Positions 41,225 through 48,486 of a stretch of DNA of 48,486 nt are shown here, in pieces (positions within the stretch are counted from its first letter, which is position 1; the number at the start of each line of letters is the position of its first letter). The position numbers and the translations under genes were made by a program. The notes under the pieces were generated by a model that saw only the letters and a list, made by a program, of their open reading frames with translations, did no database searches and was not told where the DNA came from. Origin of the DNA: Tychonema sp. LEGE 07203 (GTDB taxonomy: Bacteria > Cyanobacteriota > Cyanobacteriia > Cyanobacteriales > Microcoleaceae); the NCBI RefSeq assembly GCF_015207285.1, contig NZ_JADEXD010000032.1:1-48486 (forward strand), in the 5' to 3' direction.

Positions 41225-41504
41225 TTAGGCAGTTGTCAGTTGGTGGTTGGCAGTAGTCATTAGTCATTAGTCATTAGTCATTAGTCATTAGTCATTAGTC
41301 ATTAGTCATTAGTCATTAGTCATTAGTCATTAGTTATTAGTTATTTGCTAGCAATTCCCAATTCCCAATTCCTAATTCCCAATTCCCAATTCCCAATTCC
41401 CACTGCCAGCAGCCAACAGTTAGTAGAAGCGGTGGATGGTGCGTGCGGGCCCTCTTATTTGGCAGGAAAGCAGCTAACAATCTCCCAGACTTTATTGCTA
41501 ACCT
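41225..41504. repeat. heptamer array and CAATTCC repeats
   Basis: Positions 41255-41340 are about 12 units of CATTAGT; 41350-41402 carry AATTCCC/CAATTCC units. No gene is seen. Confidence 0.85.
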
Positions 41505-42845
41505 TTAATTATTTTGCCATTGTTGCTGTTTTTTACGAGCCGATTGCAGCCATTTTTGGGATTCTGGATAAACAGTTGTTCCGGGTTTCACCGATTCTAA
41601 TTCATTGATAATTTGTTGCAACTGGCCCAGAGAGTTACCGGAATCTTGACTGGGAGAATTCACATTGTTTTGCAAATTGGCAAACAATGTTTTAGCTTCT
41701 TGCAAAGCTTTTACAGACTCTTTTTCTGATTGCAATCTAATCTGAGAAATCCCTAAATTCTTCTGATATTCTGCCAGTTTGGTTTGAGCGTCGAGATAGC
41801 CCGGATTATCGACAGGAACCATTTTTAGTCGGTTAATTCCTTCTTCCCACAATCCTGCTATTTGCTCCCACTGGGCGGCTGGATGCGGCGGTTTTTGGGA
41901 AGCGACGGCGGCGGAAAGAGCAAATTCTTTTGCTGCTTCGATTAAGTTGTCGGCGCGCGCGGAACCGGTGGCGATTCCTCCCATTGCTTGAAAGTCTCTT
42001 TCTGCTGCTTGAAGTTTTTGCTTAGCCGTTTTTCCGGCGAGGGTGTCGGCGGGAATTTGATTGAGTTGGTCGATCGCACTTTGCCAATTTTCACTCGCTT
42101 TTTGCCTCTCGGTTGCCGTTTTTCCTTCCTCGTACTGCTGTTTTGCCGCATTGAGACTTTCTTCGGCTCGATTTAACTCAGTAAAAGCATTTTTTTGCTG
42201 GAAAATTTGAGCATCCATCCGCCCGACATTTTTGCGGGCTGCTTGAAATTCATCGAATGTAAACCGCCAAGTGCAGCCGAAAAAAGAGCAGTACCTCTGC
42301 GGGTAATAGCCGAGAAACCACACCGGCAAAGCATCGAGGTGTTTTTGAGCTTGTTTTGCTTTAGTTTCGCCCAAATCGAAATCAGCAACAGCAGTCGCTT
42401 TGTTAACCAGTTGATCGGATTGTTCCACAAGGGCGATCGCCTGTCGGTAATTGTAATCCATACTGATAAAACTCGGCAGCAACAATACCGGCATTGTCTT
42501 CGCCACGGGCCAGCGAATCATCGGAAAAGGCAAATTTAGCAGCCAAATTATCCCCGCCCCAGCACCTAATAAACCGCCCGCGAAGACAATTTTGCCGAAG
42601 AATCCGGGCGGCTGGTTGGCTTTGACAGCAGCTTTGAGAGTTTGTTCGCTGAAGTTGGGAAATTCGTTTTTGAAGGTATCGCGAATTTCTTCTTTTGATG
42701 CGAAAGTGCCGTTTTGCGATCGCAATTTCTCCAACCGCTTGATTACTATCCCCCGGTACACTGAACCCGCTAGCGCATCACCCGCCGCGCACTTGTCAAC
42801 TTCCGCCCGCAAAATGTCAAAAGCTCGATCGGTAAGACGCCCCAT
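41505..42845 (-). CDS. conserved membrane protein with coiled-coil C-terminus
   Basis: About 446 residues, unknown function. A soluble helical N-terminal domain (MGRLTDRAFDILRAEVDKC onward, about residues 1-85) is followed by one or two membrane segments (about 90-130) and a long coiled-coil region of repeated helical hairpins rich in Gln, Lys and Ala. The loop WFLGYYPQRYCSFFGCTWRF has two Cys (about residue 185) that might form a disulfide. ATG at 42845 has AGGTGAG just before it. A GTG 9 bases upstream is an alternative start. This looks like a cyanobacterium-specific family. Confidence 0.75.
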   Translation of the reverse strand: MGRLTDRAFDILRAEVDKCAAGDALAGSVYRGIVIKRLEKLRSQNGTFASKEEIRDTFKNEFPNFSEQTLKAAVKANQPPGFFGKIVFAGGLLGAGAGIIWLLNLPFPMIRWPVAKTMPVLLLPSFISMDYNYRQAIALVEQSDQLVNKATAVADFDLGETKAKQAQKHLDALPVWFLGYYPQRYCSFFGCTWRFTFDEFQAARKNVGRMDAQIFQQKNAFTELNRAEESLNAAKQQYEEGKTATERQKASENWQSAIDQLNQIPADTLAGKTAKQKLQAAERDFQAMGGIATGSARADNLIEAAKEFALSAAVASQKPPHPAAQWEQIAGLWEEGINRLKMVPVDNPGYLDAQTKLAEYQKNLGISQIRLQSEKESVKALQEAKTLFANLQNNVNSPSQDSGNSLGQLQQIINELESVKPGTTVYPESQKWLQSARKKQQQWQNN

Positions 42846-43555
42846 AAAACTCACCTATTCCTTTTGATTATTCTACAATTTGTCAGCCGAAATAATTGTT
42901 AAAATATATAAATTTCACCTAAAATATCTCAATTAATTTCAGCTCAAATCCTTTAATCATCTAATTCTGTTAGGAGTTACGCACAAGACTAAAGAAACCG
43001 GGTTTTTTACCCAATTTGTAGGCGAAAATGCAGGATTTTAGTAAAAAAACCCGGTTTTTGTAAAACACCCGGTTTCTGACAGCCGCGATCGAATCTAAAA
43101 TTCGATCGCACTCACACAGCAAAGAAACCGGGTTTTTCAGGAATTTTTGGCTTTGTAGGAAGTATTTTTGTCAAAAACCCGGTTTCTGACAGCCGCGATC
43201 GAATCTAAAATTCGATCGCACTCACGCAGCAAAGAAACCGGGTTTTTCAGGAATTTTTGGTTTTGTAGGAAGTATTTTTGTCAAAAACCCGGTTTCTGAC
43301 AGCGGCGATCGAATCTAAAATTCGATCGCACTCACGCAGCAAAGAAACCGGGTTTTTTAGGAATTTTTGGTTTTGTGGGAAGTATTTTTGTCAAAAACCC
43401 GGTTTCTGCCTACCCTGCGTCCAAAATCTCAAATCTAATTCAAACCTAAAAACTTGGTAATGACTAAATTTAATTAAAATTTGTTAAGATTAACTCGACC
43501 TCAGCGCCGGTATTCCATCCGCCGCTAAACCAGCCCTTCCCCAGTCTCGATAACA
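42846..43555. other. long spacer before the ABC-F gene
   Basis: A 710-bp spacer between divergent genes. Positions 42991-43410 are GAAACCCGG-type repeats including a three-unit 110-bp tandem array. The remaining 145 bp upstream of 43556 is AT-rich and should hold the ABC-F promoter. Confidence 0.7.
42991..43410. repeat. tandem array of 110-bp palindromic units
   Basis: Three units of exactly 110 bp (43081-43190, 43191-43300, 43301-43410) differ at only a few bases. Partial copies stand at 42991-43080. Each unit has the palindrome GCGATCGAAT-CTAAA-ATTCGATCGC and inverted arms GAAACCGGGTTTTT and AAAAACCCGGTTTC. Confidence 0.9.
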
Positions 43556-45256
43556 ATGCTGCGACTCGAACACATCAGTAAAATTTACCCCACAGGCGTC
43601 GTACTCAAAGATGTCACCTGGGAAGTCAAACCGGGCGATCGCATCGGCTTAGTAGGCGTTAACGGTGCCGGCAAATCCACCCAACTCAAAATCATCGCCG
43701 GCGAAATCGAACCCACCTCCGGCGAAGTCATTCGCCCCGCCAGCCTCCACATCGCCTACCTCTCCCAAGAATTTGAAATCGATCCCACCCGCACCGTCAA
43801 AGAAGAATTTTGGCGCGCCTTCAGCGAAGCCAACGAAGTCCACGAATCCTTGATGCAAGTCCACCGAGACTTGGAAAACTCCACCCCAGAAAATCTCGAC
43901 CAACTGATCAACAAAATGGATCGGTTGCAACGGCAATTTGAAGGCTTAAACGGCTACGGTTTGGAAGCTCAAATCGAGAAAATTCTGCCCGAAATCGGAT
44001 TTGAGATGGAAGATGGCGATCGATTAGTCAGCGCCTTCAGCGGCGGCTGGCAAATGCGGATGAGTTTGGGCAAAATTCTCCTGCAAAAACCCGACATCTT
44101 ACTGCTAGACGAACCTACCAACCACCTCGACTTAGAAACGATCGAATGGCTGGAAGTATACCTCAAAGGGCTGACAACCCCGATGGTAATCGTATCCCAT
44201 GACCGCGAATTTCTCGATCGGCTTTGCACCCAAATCGTCGAAACCGAACGCGGCGTTTCCAGCACCTACCTCGGCAACTACTCATCCTACCTGCAACAAA
44301 AAGCAGAAGCCAGAGAAGCCCAACTCAGCGCCTACGAAAGCCAGCAAAAAGAACTAGAAAAACAGCAAGCTTTCGTTGAAAAATTCCGCGCCAGCGCCAC
44401 CCGCAGCACCCAAGCCAAAAGCCGCGAAAAACAATTAGACAAAATCGAACGCATCGAAGCCCCCACCGGCGGCTTAAAAACCCTGCATTTCCGCTTTCCC
44501 CCCGCCCCTCGCAGCGGCCGGGAAGTCGCCATAATTGAAGATTTGGTGCACACCTACGGCGAAAAAATCCTATTTTTGGGAGCAGATTTATTAATTGAAA
44601 GAGGCGATCGCATAGCATTTCTCGGCCCCAACGGTGCAGGCAAATCAACCCTGCTGCGCCTGATTATGGGTTTAGAACAACCAACCGAAGGCACAGTTAA
44701 AATGGGAGGCCACAACGTCATCCCCGGTTACTTTGAACAGAATCAAGCTGAAGCCTTAGACTTGAATAAAAGCGTGATGCAAACCATTCACGACGAAGTA
44801 CCCGACTGGAAAAATGAAGAAGTTCGCACCTTATTGGGGCGGTTCTTATTTACCGGCGAAACAGTATTCAAACACGTGGGCGCTCTAAGCGGCGGAGAAA
44901 AAGCCCGCCTAGCTTTAGCAAAGATGCTGCTGGAACCCGTGAACTTGCTAATTTTGGACGAACCGACAAATCACCTCGACATTCCCGCCAAGGAGATGAT
45001 GGAAGAAGCGATTCAAAATTATGACGGCACCGTAATCATCGTTTCGCACGATCGCTATTTTATTTCCCAAGTCGCCAACAAAATAGTCGAGATTCGCGAC
45101 GGAGAGTTTCGCCCTTATTTGGGAGATTACCACTACTATCTGGATAAAATAGCTGAGGAAAAAGAGCTGGCAAAATTAGCGAAGCTTGAAGCCGAGAAAG
45201 CGGCTAAGAAAGCTGACAAAGAAGCCAAGAAAAAAGCGGCCGCCAAACAAAAGTAA
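43556..45256 (+). CDS. ABC-F family ATPase
   Basis: A 566-residue soluble protein with two ABC domains in one chain and no membrane segments. Such ABC-F proteins act on ribosomes (EttA, Uup, antibiotic protection). The first domain has Walker A GVNGAGKST, signature FSGGWQMRMSL and LLLDEPTNHLD. The second has GPNGAGKST, LSGGEKARLAL and LILDEPTNHLD. A coiled linker lies between them (about residues 235-300). The C-terminus is Lys/Ala-rich (EKAAKKADKEAKKKAAAKQK), like Uup-type DNA/RNA-binding tails. Exact subfamily is not assigned. Confidence 0.93.
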   Translation: MLRLEHISKIYPTGVVLKDVTWEVKPGDRIGLVGVNGAGKSTQLKIIAGEIEPTSGEVIRPASLHIAYLSQEFEIDPTRTVKEEFWRAFSEANEVHESLMQVHRDLENSTPENLDQLINKMDRLQRQFEGLNGYGLEAQIEKILPEIGFEMEDGDRLVSAFSGGWQMRMSLGKILLQKPDILLLDEPTNHLDLETIEWLEVYLKGLTTPMVIVSHDREFLDRLCTQIVETERGVSSTYLGNYSSYLQQKAEAREAQLSAYESQQKELEKQQAFVEKFRASATRSTQAKSREKQLDKIERIEAPTGGLKTLHFRFPPAPRSGREVAIIEDLVHTYGEKILFLGADLLIERGDRIAFLGPNGAGKSTLLRLIMGLEQPTEGTVKMGGHNVIPGYFEQNQAEALDLNKSVMQTIHDEVPDWKNEEVRTLLGRFLFTGETVFKHVGALSGGEKARLALAKMLLEPVNLLILDEPTNHLDIPAKEMMEEAIQNYDGTVIIVSHDRYFISQVANKIVEIRDGEFRPYLGDYHYYLDKIAEEKELAKLAKLEAEKAAKKADKEAKKKAAAKQK

Positions 45257-45639
45257 AGTGTCAACAACAAGGCGATCTCAAATGCTGTGGTATCGGCATC
45301 GATTTCACAGCATATTCCAGGTTTATGAAGTGCACACTCCTAACCGGGTTTCTTTACAGTTCTCGCCTGGTTACTGATTCTGTTCTGTGAAACCCGGTTT
45401 CTCGCTTTCTACATCTACATGGAATATGCTGTCTTTAGCCTTTCAAGCTCTCATATGAGGTGCTGTCGGGCATAGGCCGCCGTGGGCATGGGGCATACCT
45501 CACCAAGCTTGAGAAAGGCTATATCCTTAACAACAGGCTCTCCGGTGTGTTCCACAAAGAGTAAATTTCTTGTGGGATGGGCAGGAGAGCCCGTCCATAA
45601 AAGGCTTCCACACGCATCGTGCAAGATATCAGTTGAATC
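45257..45639. other. spacer after the ABC-F gene
   Basis: A 383-bp spacer between convergent genes. It contains an AACCGGGTTTC / GAAACCCGGTT palindrome (45342-45352 and 45389-45399), a MITE-B copy (45436-45523), and the solo GGGATGGGCAGGAGAGCCCG hairpin (45572-45595). Confidence 0.7.
45436..45523. mobile_element. MITE-B copy 3
   Basis: An 88-bp element with ends TAGCCTTTCAAGCTCTCATA and AAGCTTGAGAAAGGCTATA. It is inverse to the copy at 38922, sharing CATATGAGGT and GGCATACCTCA blocks. Confidence 0.65.
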
Positions 45640-46944
45640 CTACTCTAATTCCTGCAAAACCCCAGTCAAAATTTCCAAAATGCGATCGATATGTTCTTTC
45701 TCAATAATCAGCGGCGGCGACAAAGCGATTATATCACCAGTCGTGCGAATCAGCAAGCCATTTTCGTAACACTTTACAAAACAATCAAAAGCGCGTTTTC
45801 CCGGCTTTCCAGCAATAGATTCCAACTCAATCCCCGCCACAAGTCCCAGATTCCGAACATCAATCACGTGGCGCACGCCCTGCAAAGAATGCACCGCATT
45901 TTCCCAGTAATCAGCCATCTTATCAGCCCGTTCAAACAGCTTTTCTTCCTCATAAATATCCAGCGTCGCCAAAGCAGCAGCGCAGGCCACAGGATGACCG
46001 GAATAAGTATAACCGTGAAAAAGCTCGATCGCATTTTCAGGAGCATTCATAAAAGCATCATAAATCCCCTCCTTCACAAACACAGCCCCCATCGGCACAG
46101 TACCGTTTGTAATTCCCTTCGCCGCCGTCACAATATCGGGAACAACCCCAAAATATTCAGTAGCAAAACTCGCACCCAAACGTCCGAAACCCGTAATTAC
46201 CTCATCAAAAATCAGCAAAATTCCGTACTTGTCGCAAATCGCCCGCAGCCTTTCCAAATAACCCTTCGGCGGAATCAAAACCCCCGTAGAACCAGCCACC
46301 GGTTCCACAATTACCGCCGCAATATTAGACGCATCGTGCAAAGCCACAATCCCTTCCAATTCATCAGCCAAATGCGCTCCCCATTCCGGTTGTTTGCGGC
46401 TGAAAGCATTGTGTTCGAGGCTATGAGTGTGAGGCAAATGATCGACTCCCCCCAGCAAACTGCCGAAAAACTTGCGATTTGGGGCAATGCCGCCGACAGA
46501 AATTCCCGCGAAACCAACACCGTGATAACCGCGCACCCTACCAATCAATTTTTGGCGGGTTCCTTCACCTCTAACTCGATGATAGGCGATCGCAATTTTC
46601 AAAGCAGTTTCCACCGATTCCGAACCAGAATTAGTAAAAAAAACGCGATCGAAATTGCCCGGAATTAACTTTACCAAACGTTCCGCCAACTCAAAAGCAG
46701 CCGGGTGTCCCATTTGAAAAGCCGGCGCGTAATCCAAACACAAAACCTGCTGTTTAACTGCTTCAGCAATTGTCTCGCGGGCGTGTCCCGCATTCACGCA
46801 CCAAAGCCCCGCAGTACCATCTAAAATTGAGCGGTTATCATCGCTAGTAAAGTGCATATCTTTTGCCGAAACCAACATTCGCGGATTCGCTTTAAACTGT
46901 CGGTTGGCAGTGAAAGGCATCCAATAAGCGTCCATATTTGTCAT
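45640..46944 (-). CDS. class III omega-amino acid:pyruvate aminotransferase
   Basis: A 434-residue PLP-dependent transaminase, most like beta-alanine:pyruvate aminotransferases. Key features are FFTNSGSESVETALKIA near residue 105, GYHGVGFAG, LIFDEVITGFGRLG (PLP Asp), and the PLP Lys in TAAKGITNGTVPMG. GYTYSGHPVACAAALATLDI follows, and length is full. It would pass an amino group from an omega-amino acid to pyruvate, giving alanine. The exact substrate cannot be read from sequence. It is convergent with the ABC-F gene. Confidence 0.92.
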   Translation of the reverse strand: MTNMDAYWMPFTANRQFKANPRMLVSAKDMHFTSDDNRSILDGTAGLWCVNAGHARETIAEAVKQQVLCLDYAPAFQMGHPAAFELAERLVKLIPGNFDRVFFTNSGSESVETALKIAIAYHRVRGEGTRQKLIGRVRGYHGVGFAGISVGGIAPNRKFFGSLLGGVDHLPHTHSLEHNAFSRKQPEWGAHLADELEGIVALHDASNIAAVIVEPVAGSTGVLIPPKGYLERLRAICDKYGILLIFDEVITGFGRLGASFATEYFGVVPDIVTAAKGITNGTVPMGAVFVKEGIYDAFMNAPENAIELFHGYTYSGHPVACAAALATLDIYEEEKLFERADKMADYWENAVHSLQGVRHVIDVRNLGLVAGIELESIAGKPGKRAFDCFVKCYENGLLIRTTGDIIALSPPLIIEKEHIDRILEILTGVLQELE

Positions 46945-47342
46945 TGTTTTTTATCCTTTTATATTGATACTTCTGCATCCAAACTATAACTTGCTCCCGA
47001 TCGCCGATCGCCCGACGCTTATTATAATTTTACAAAACACATCTCTCCCTCTTTCTATCTTTTCTATCTCCTCTGCGCCCTCTGCGCCCTCTGCGGTTAA
47101 AAAAAATATCATTCACAAATGAAATAAAATCACTGCCACAATCCTAAATCTTGGCGATAGATTTCCTAGTGGCAGAGATATCCGATCGAAAACCCGGCTC
47201 ATTAATTAACACAAGAAAAACCGGATTTTTAAGCAACCTAAAAACTTGATATTTAATAGACATCTCCCCAAAAACCAGTCTTGAACAGGCTGTCCGGCCT
47301 GTTCCACAATAATTATTAGAGATGTTTGATGAAAAAAACTAG
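46945..47342. other. spacer between the aminotransferase and deaminase-like genes
   Basis: A 398-bp spacer. It contains CTCTGCGCCCTCTGCGCC-type repeats (47069-47099), a partial AAACCCGG palindrome (about 47190-47230), and the hairpin AACAGGC-TGTCCG-GCCTGTT (47284-47303). No gene is supported. Confidence 0.6.
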
Positions 47343-48380
47343 CTAATTAACGATCGCCCCCACAGACTCATGGTGCAACAAACCAGTCAGCATTTGGGCC
47401 GGTTGCTTCCCGTAGGGCCACGCGAAAGCATGGCGAAAAGCGGCATTTTGACAGGCTTGCAGTTGCCGAAAATCAATGATATCCAACGTTAATAAATTTT
47501 CGTATTCAAAAGGCAGCCGCACGTTGTGCAATCCCGCATTGTCGGTGCAAATCGCAATATCGACACCGGCTTCAAAACATCGATCGAACACCACCTTCAA
47601 TTCCCCCATATCCTCCAACGTCCCCGTTTTGAGATAGGTAGTCGGGCAAACCTCCAAGCATTGACCCCTGCGCGCGACTTCTGGCAACAGTTCGGGATAT
47701 TTTAAGGGAATTTGAATTCCGTGGCCGATACGCATCAGATAGGGCAAAAGTTCGGGGTAACAGCCGGATGTTGTTTCGTAGAGGTGGCCGGTTGTTTTGA
47801 TGCCGATCGACCTTGCGTACTGGTACAATCCCACAAACTCGTCCAAACGCTCGCCAATAGCAGCATCCCCGCCAGCAAGATCGATCGCGCAAACATATTC
47901 TCCCATCTGTGCCGCCAAATCGACGATCGCCCGATTCACTTCATAGGGCAAACGCGAGTGCATACACAAAATTTGGCTGGTAACAATCGGACAATCGCCA
48001 ATTTGACTTGCCTTGCCCACAACCCGGATAATTTCTGCCATCAAATCGATACGTTTTGATTGTTCCAAATCTTCGGGAGTCCGCAAATAAGGCGTATAGC
48101 GCAACTCCAAATACGCCATATTTTCAAACACGTAAGCGCCCCGCATCAACCGATAGATGAAGTAAGGCAAAGTTTCAACAGTTTGAACGCTTTCTACCAG
48201 CGTGTGCAGTTCCAAATACTCATCCAGAGTATTGCGCGGGCGAGTGTAAAAATCCTCAAAAGCAGAGTATTCTGGAAATCGATCGACCATCTCAGCATTG
48301 TGGCGATCGAAATAGCGCCACAGCACCCTCGGAACCACAGAACCACCCAAATGGCGGTGCAACTCAGCGTGTAACGTCAT
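47343..48380 (-). CDS. adenosine deaminase-like amidohydrolase with altered active site
   Basis: A 345-residue TIM-barrel amidohydrolase of the adenosine/AMP deaminase superfamily. The metal ligands are kept: H8 and H10 (ELHRHLGGS), H in GHLYET, and D in CTDNAG. The catalytic Glu (HLYE, for HAGE) and His (IGHGIQ) are also present. Classic ADA has HLDGS and a DDP pair, but here these are HLGGS and DNAG, so the second Asp that orients the purine is Asn. Deaminase-type chemistry is likely, but the substrate may not be adenosine. It is the last gene in the window, and no operon partner is visible. Confidence 0.85.
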   Translation of the reverse strand: MTLHAELHRHLGGSVVPRVLWRYFDRHNAEMVDRFPEYSAFEDFYTRPRNTLDEYLELHTLVESVQTVETLPYFIYRLMRGAYVFENMAYLELRYTPYLRTPEDLEQSKRIDLMAEIIRVVGKASQIGDCPIVTSQILCMHSRLPYEVNRAIVDLAAQMGEYVCAIDLAGGDAAIGERLDEFVGLYQYARSIGIKTTGHLYETTSGCYPELLPYLMRIGHGIQIPLKYPELLPEVARRGQCLEVCPTTYLKTGTLEDMGELKVVFDRCFEAGVDIAICTDNAGLHNVRLPFEYENLLTLDIIDFRQLQACQNAAFRHAFAWPYGKQPAQMLTGLLHHESVGAIVN

Positions 48381-48423
48381 GGCAAAAAAGCCTCAATTTT
48401 CTCAATCTTAACAAAAATTAATT

Positions 48424-48486
48424 AGGCAGTTGGCAGTTGGCAGTTGGCAGTTGGCAGTTGGCAGTTGTCAGTTGTCAGTTGTCAGT
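48424..48486. repeat. GGCAGTT/GTCAGTT heptamer array
   Basis: At least eight heptamer units of GCAGTTG or TCAGTTG type run to the window edge. The array may continue beyond it. Confidence 0.85.

Noticed and set aside
43081-43410. CRISPR array
   Set aside because: Units are 110 bp and nearly identical throughout, with no unique spacers and no cas genes.
45691-46668. A 325-codon plus-strand ORF
   Set aside because: It lies antisense to the full-length aminotransferase gene and its product is low in recognisable structure and rich in Arg, Ser, His and Asn, as expected of a shadow frame.

Overview
This window is a stretch of chromosome from a filamentous cyanobacterium, most likely an Oscillatoriales member such as Microcoleus, Oscillatoria or Phormidium. 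The evidence is cyanobacterium-specific genes (pipX, ycf66, sepF/cdv2, DUF3119, DUF3086, Nat-II amino acid transporter genes), very frequent HIP1-type GCGATCGC octamers, and abundant heptanucleotide tandem repeats and AGAAACCGGGTTT palindromes. The genus is an inference. No rRNA, tRNA, CRISPR array or intact transposase gene was seen.

Layout. 1-3.8 kb (minus): natF-natG-[unknown nuclease-like ORF]-natH, an amino acid ABC transporter whose natH frame breaks in a G/C-tract repeat at the window edge. 4-9.6 kb (minus): a small conserved protein and a 1719-residue hybrid histidine kinase. 9.8-12.4 kb (minus): fasciclin protein, an overlapping toxin/immunity-like pair, an hsp20 gene with a probable RNA thermometer in its leader, and a small membrane protein. 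12.6-16.4 kb (plus): mlaE-type lipid permease, DUF3119, DUF3086 and plsY, an envelope-lipid neighbourhood. 16.6-25.2 kb: an RTX-like protein, then three tandem receptor-like Ser/Thr kinases, each a cytoplasmic kinase, one membrane helix and a periplasmic-binding-protein domain. The third is broken by one in-frame TGA. 25.4-32.5 kb (minus): orphan antitoxin-like gene, proC, sepF, pipY, pipX, acpS, an EcfT-like gene and der, so nitrogen/PLP control, division and housekeeping genes are clustered.

32.9-36.7 kb is a mixed, partly decayed region: an acireductone-dioxygenase-like cupin, a CBS protein with a HEPN-like motif, a solo structured-RNA candidate (HEARO/omega-RNA-like), a nonsense-interrupted cupin remnant, a DUF4331 C-terminal remnant, a DUF6918 protein and a small secreted peptide. 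37-41.2 kb (plus): ycf66, cobQ and a short 2Fe-2S ferredoxin. 41.5-48.4 kb: an unknown coiled-coil membrane protein, a three-unit 110-bp repeat array, an ABC-F ATPase, a class III aminotransferase and an adenosine-deaminase-like hydrolase with altered active-site motifs.

Almost every intergenic space holds small repeats: heptamer arrays, at least two families of short inverted-repeat (MITE-like) elements with five and three copies, two single MITE candidates, and GAAACCCGG palindromes. The most interesting signals are the receptor-kinase triplet (sharp gene-conversion block, duplicated 23-bp promoter repeats, nonsense third copy), the hsp20 RNA thermometer, the solo HEARO-like RNA, the CBS-HEPN fusion and the dispersed MITE families.
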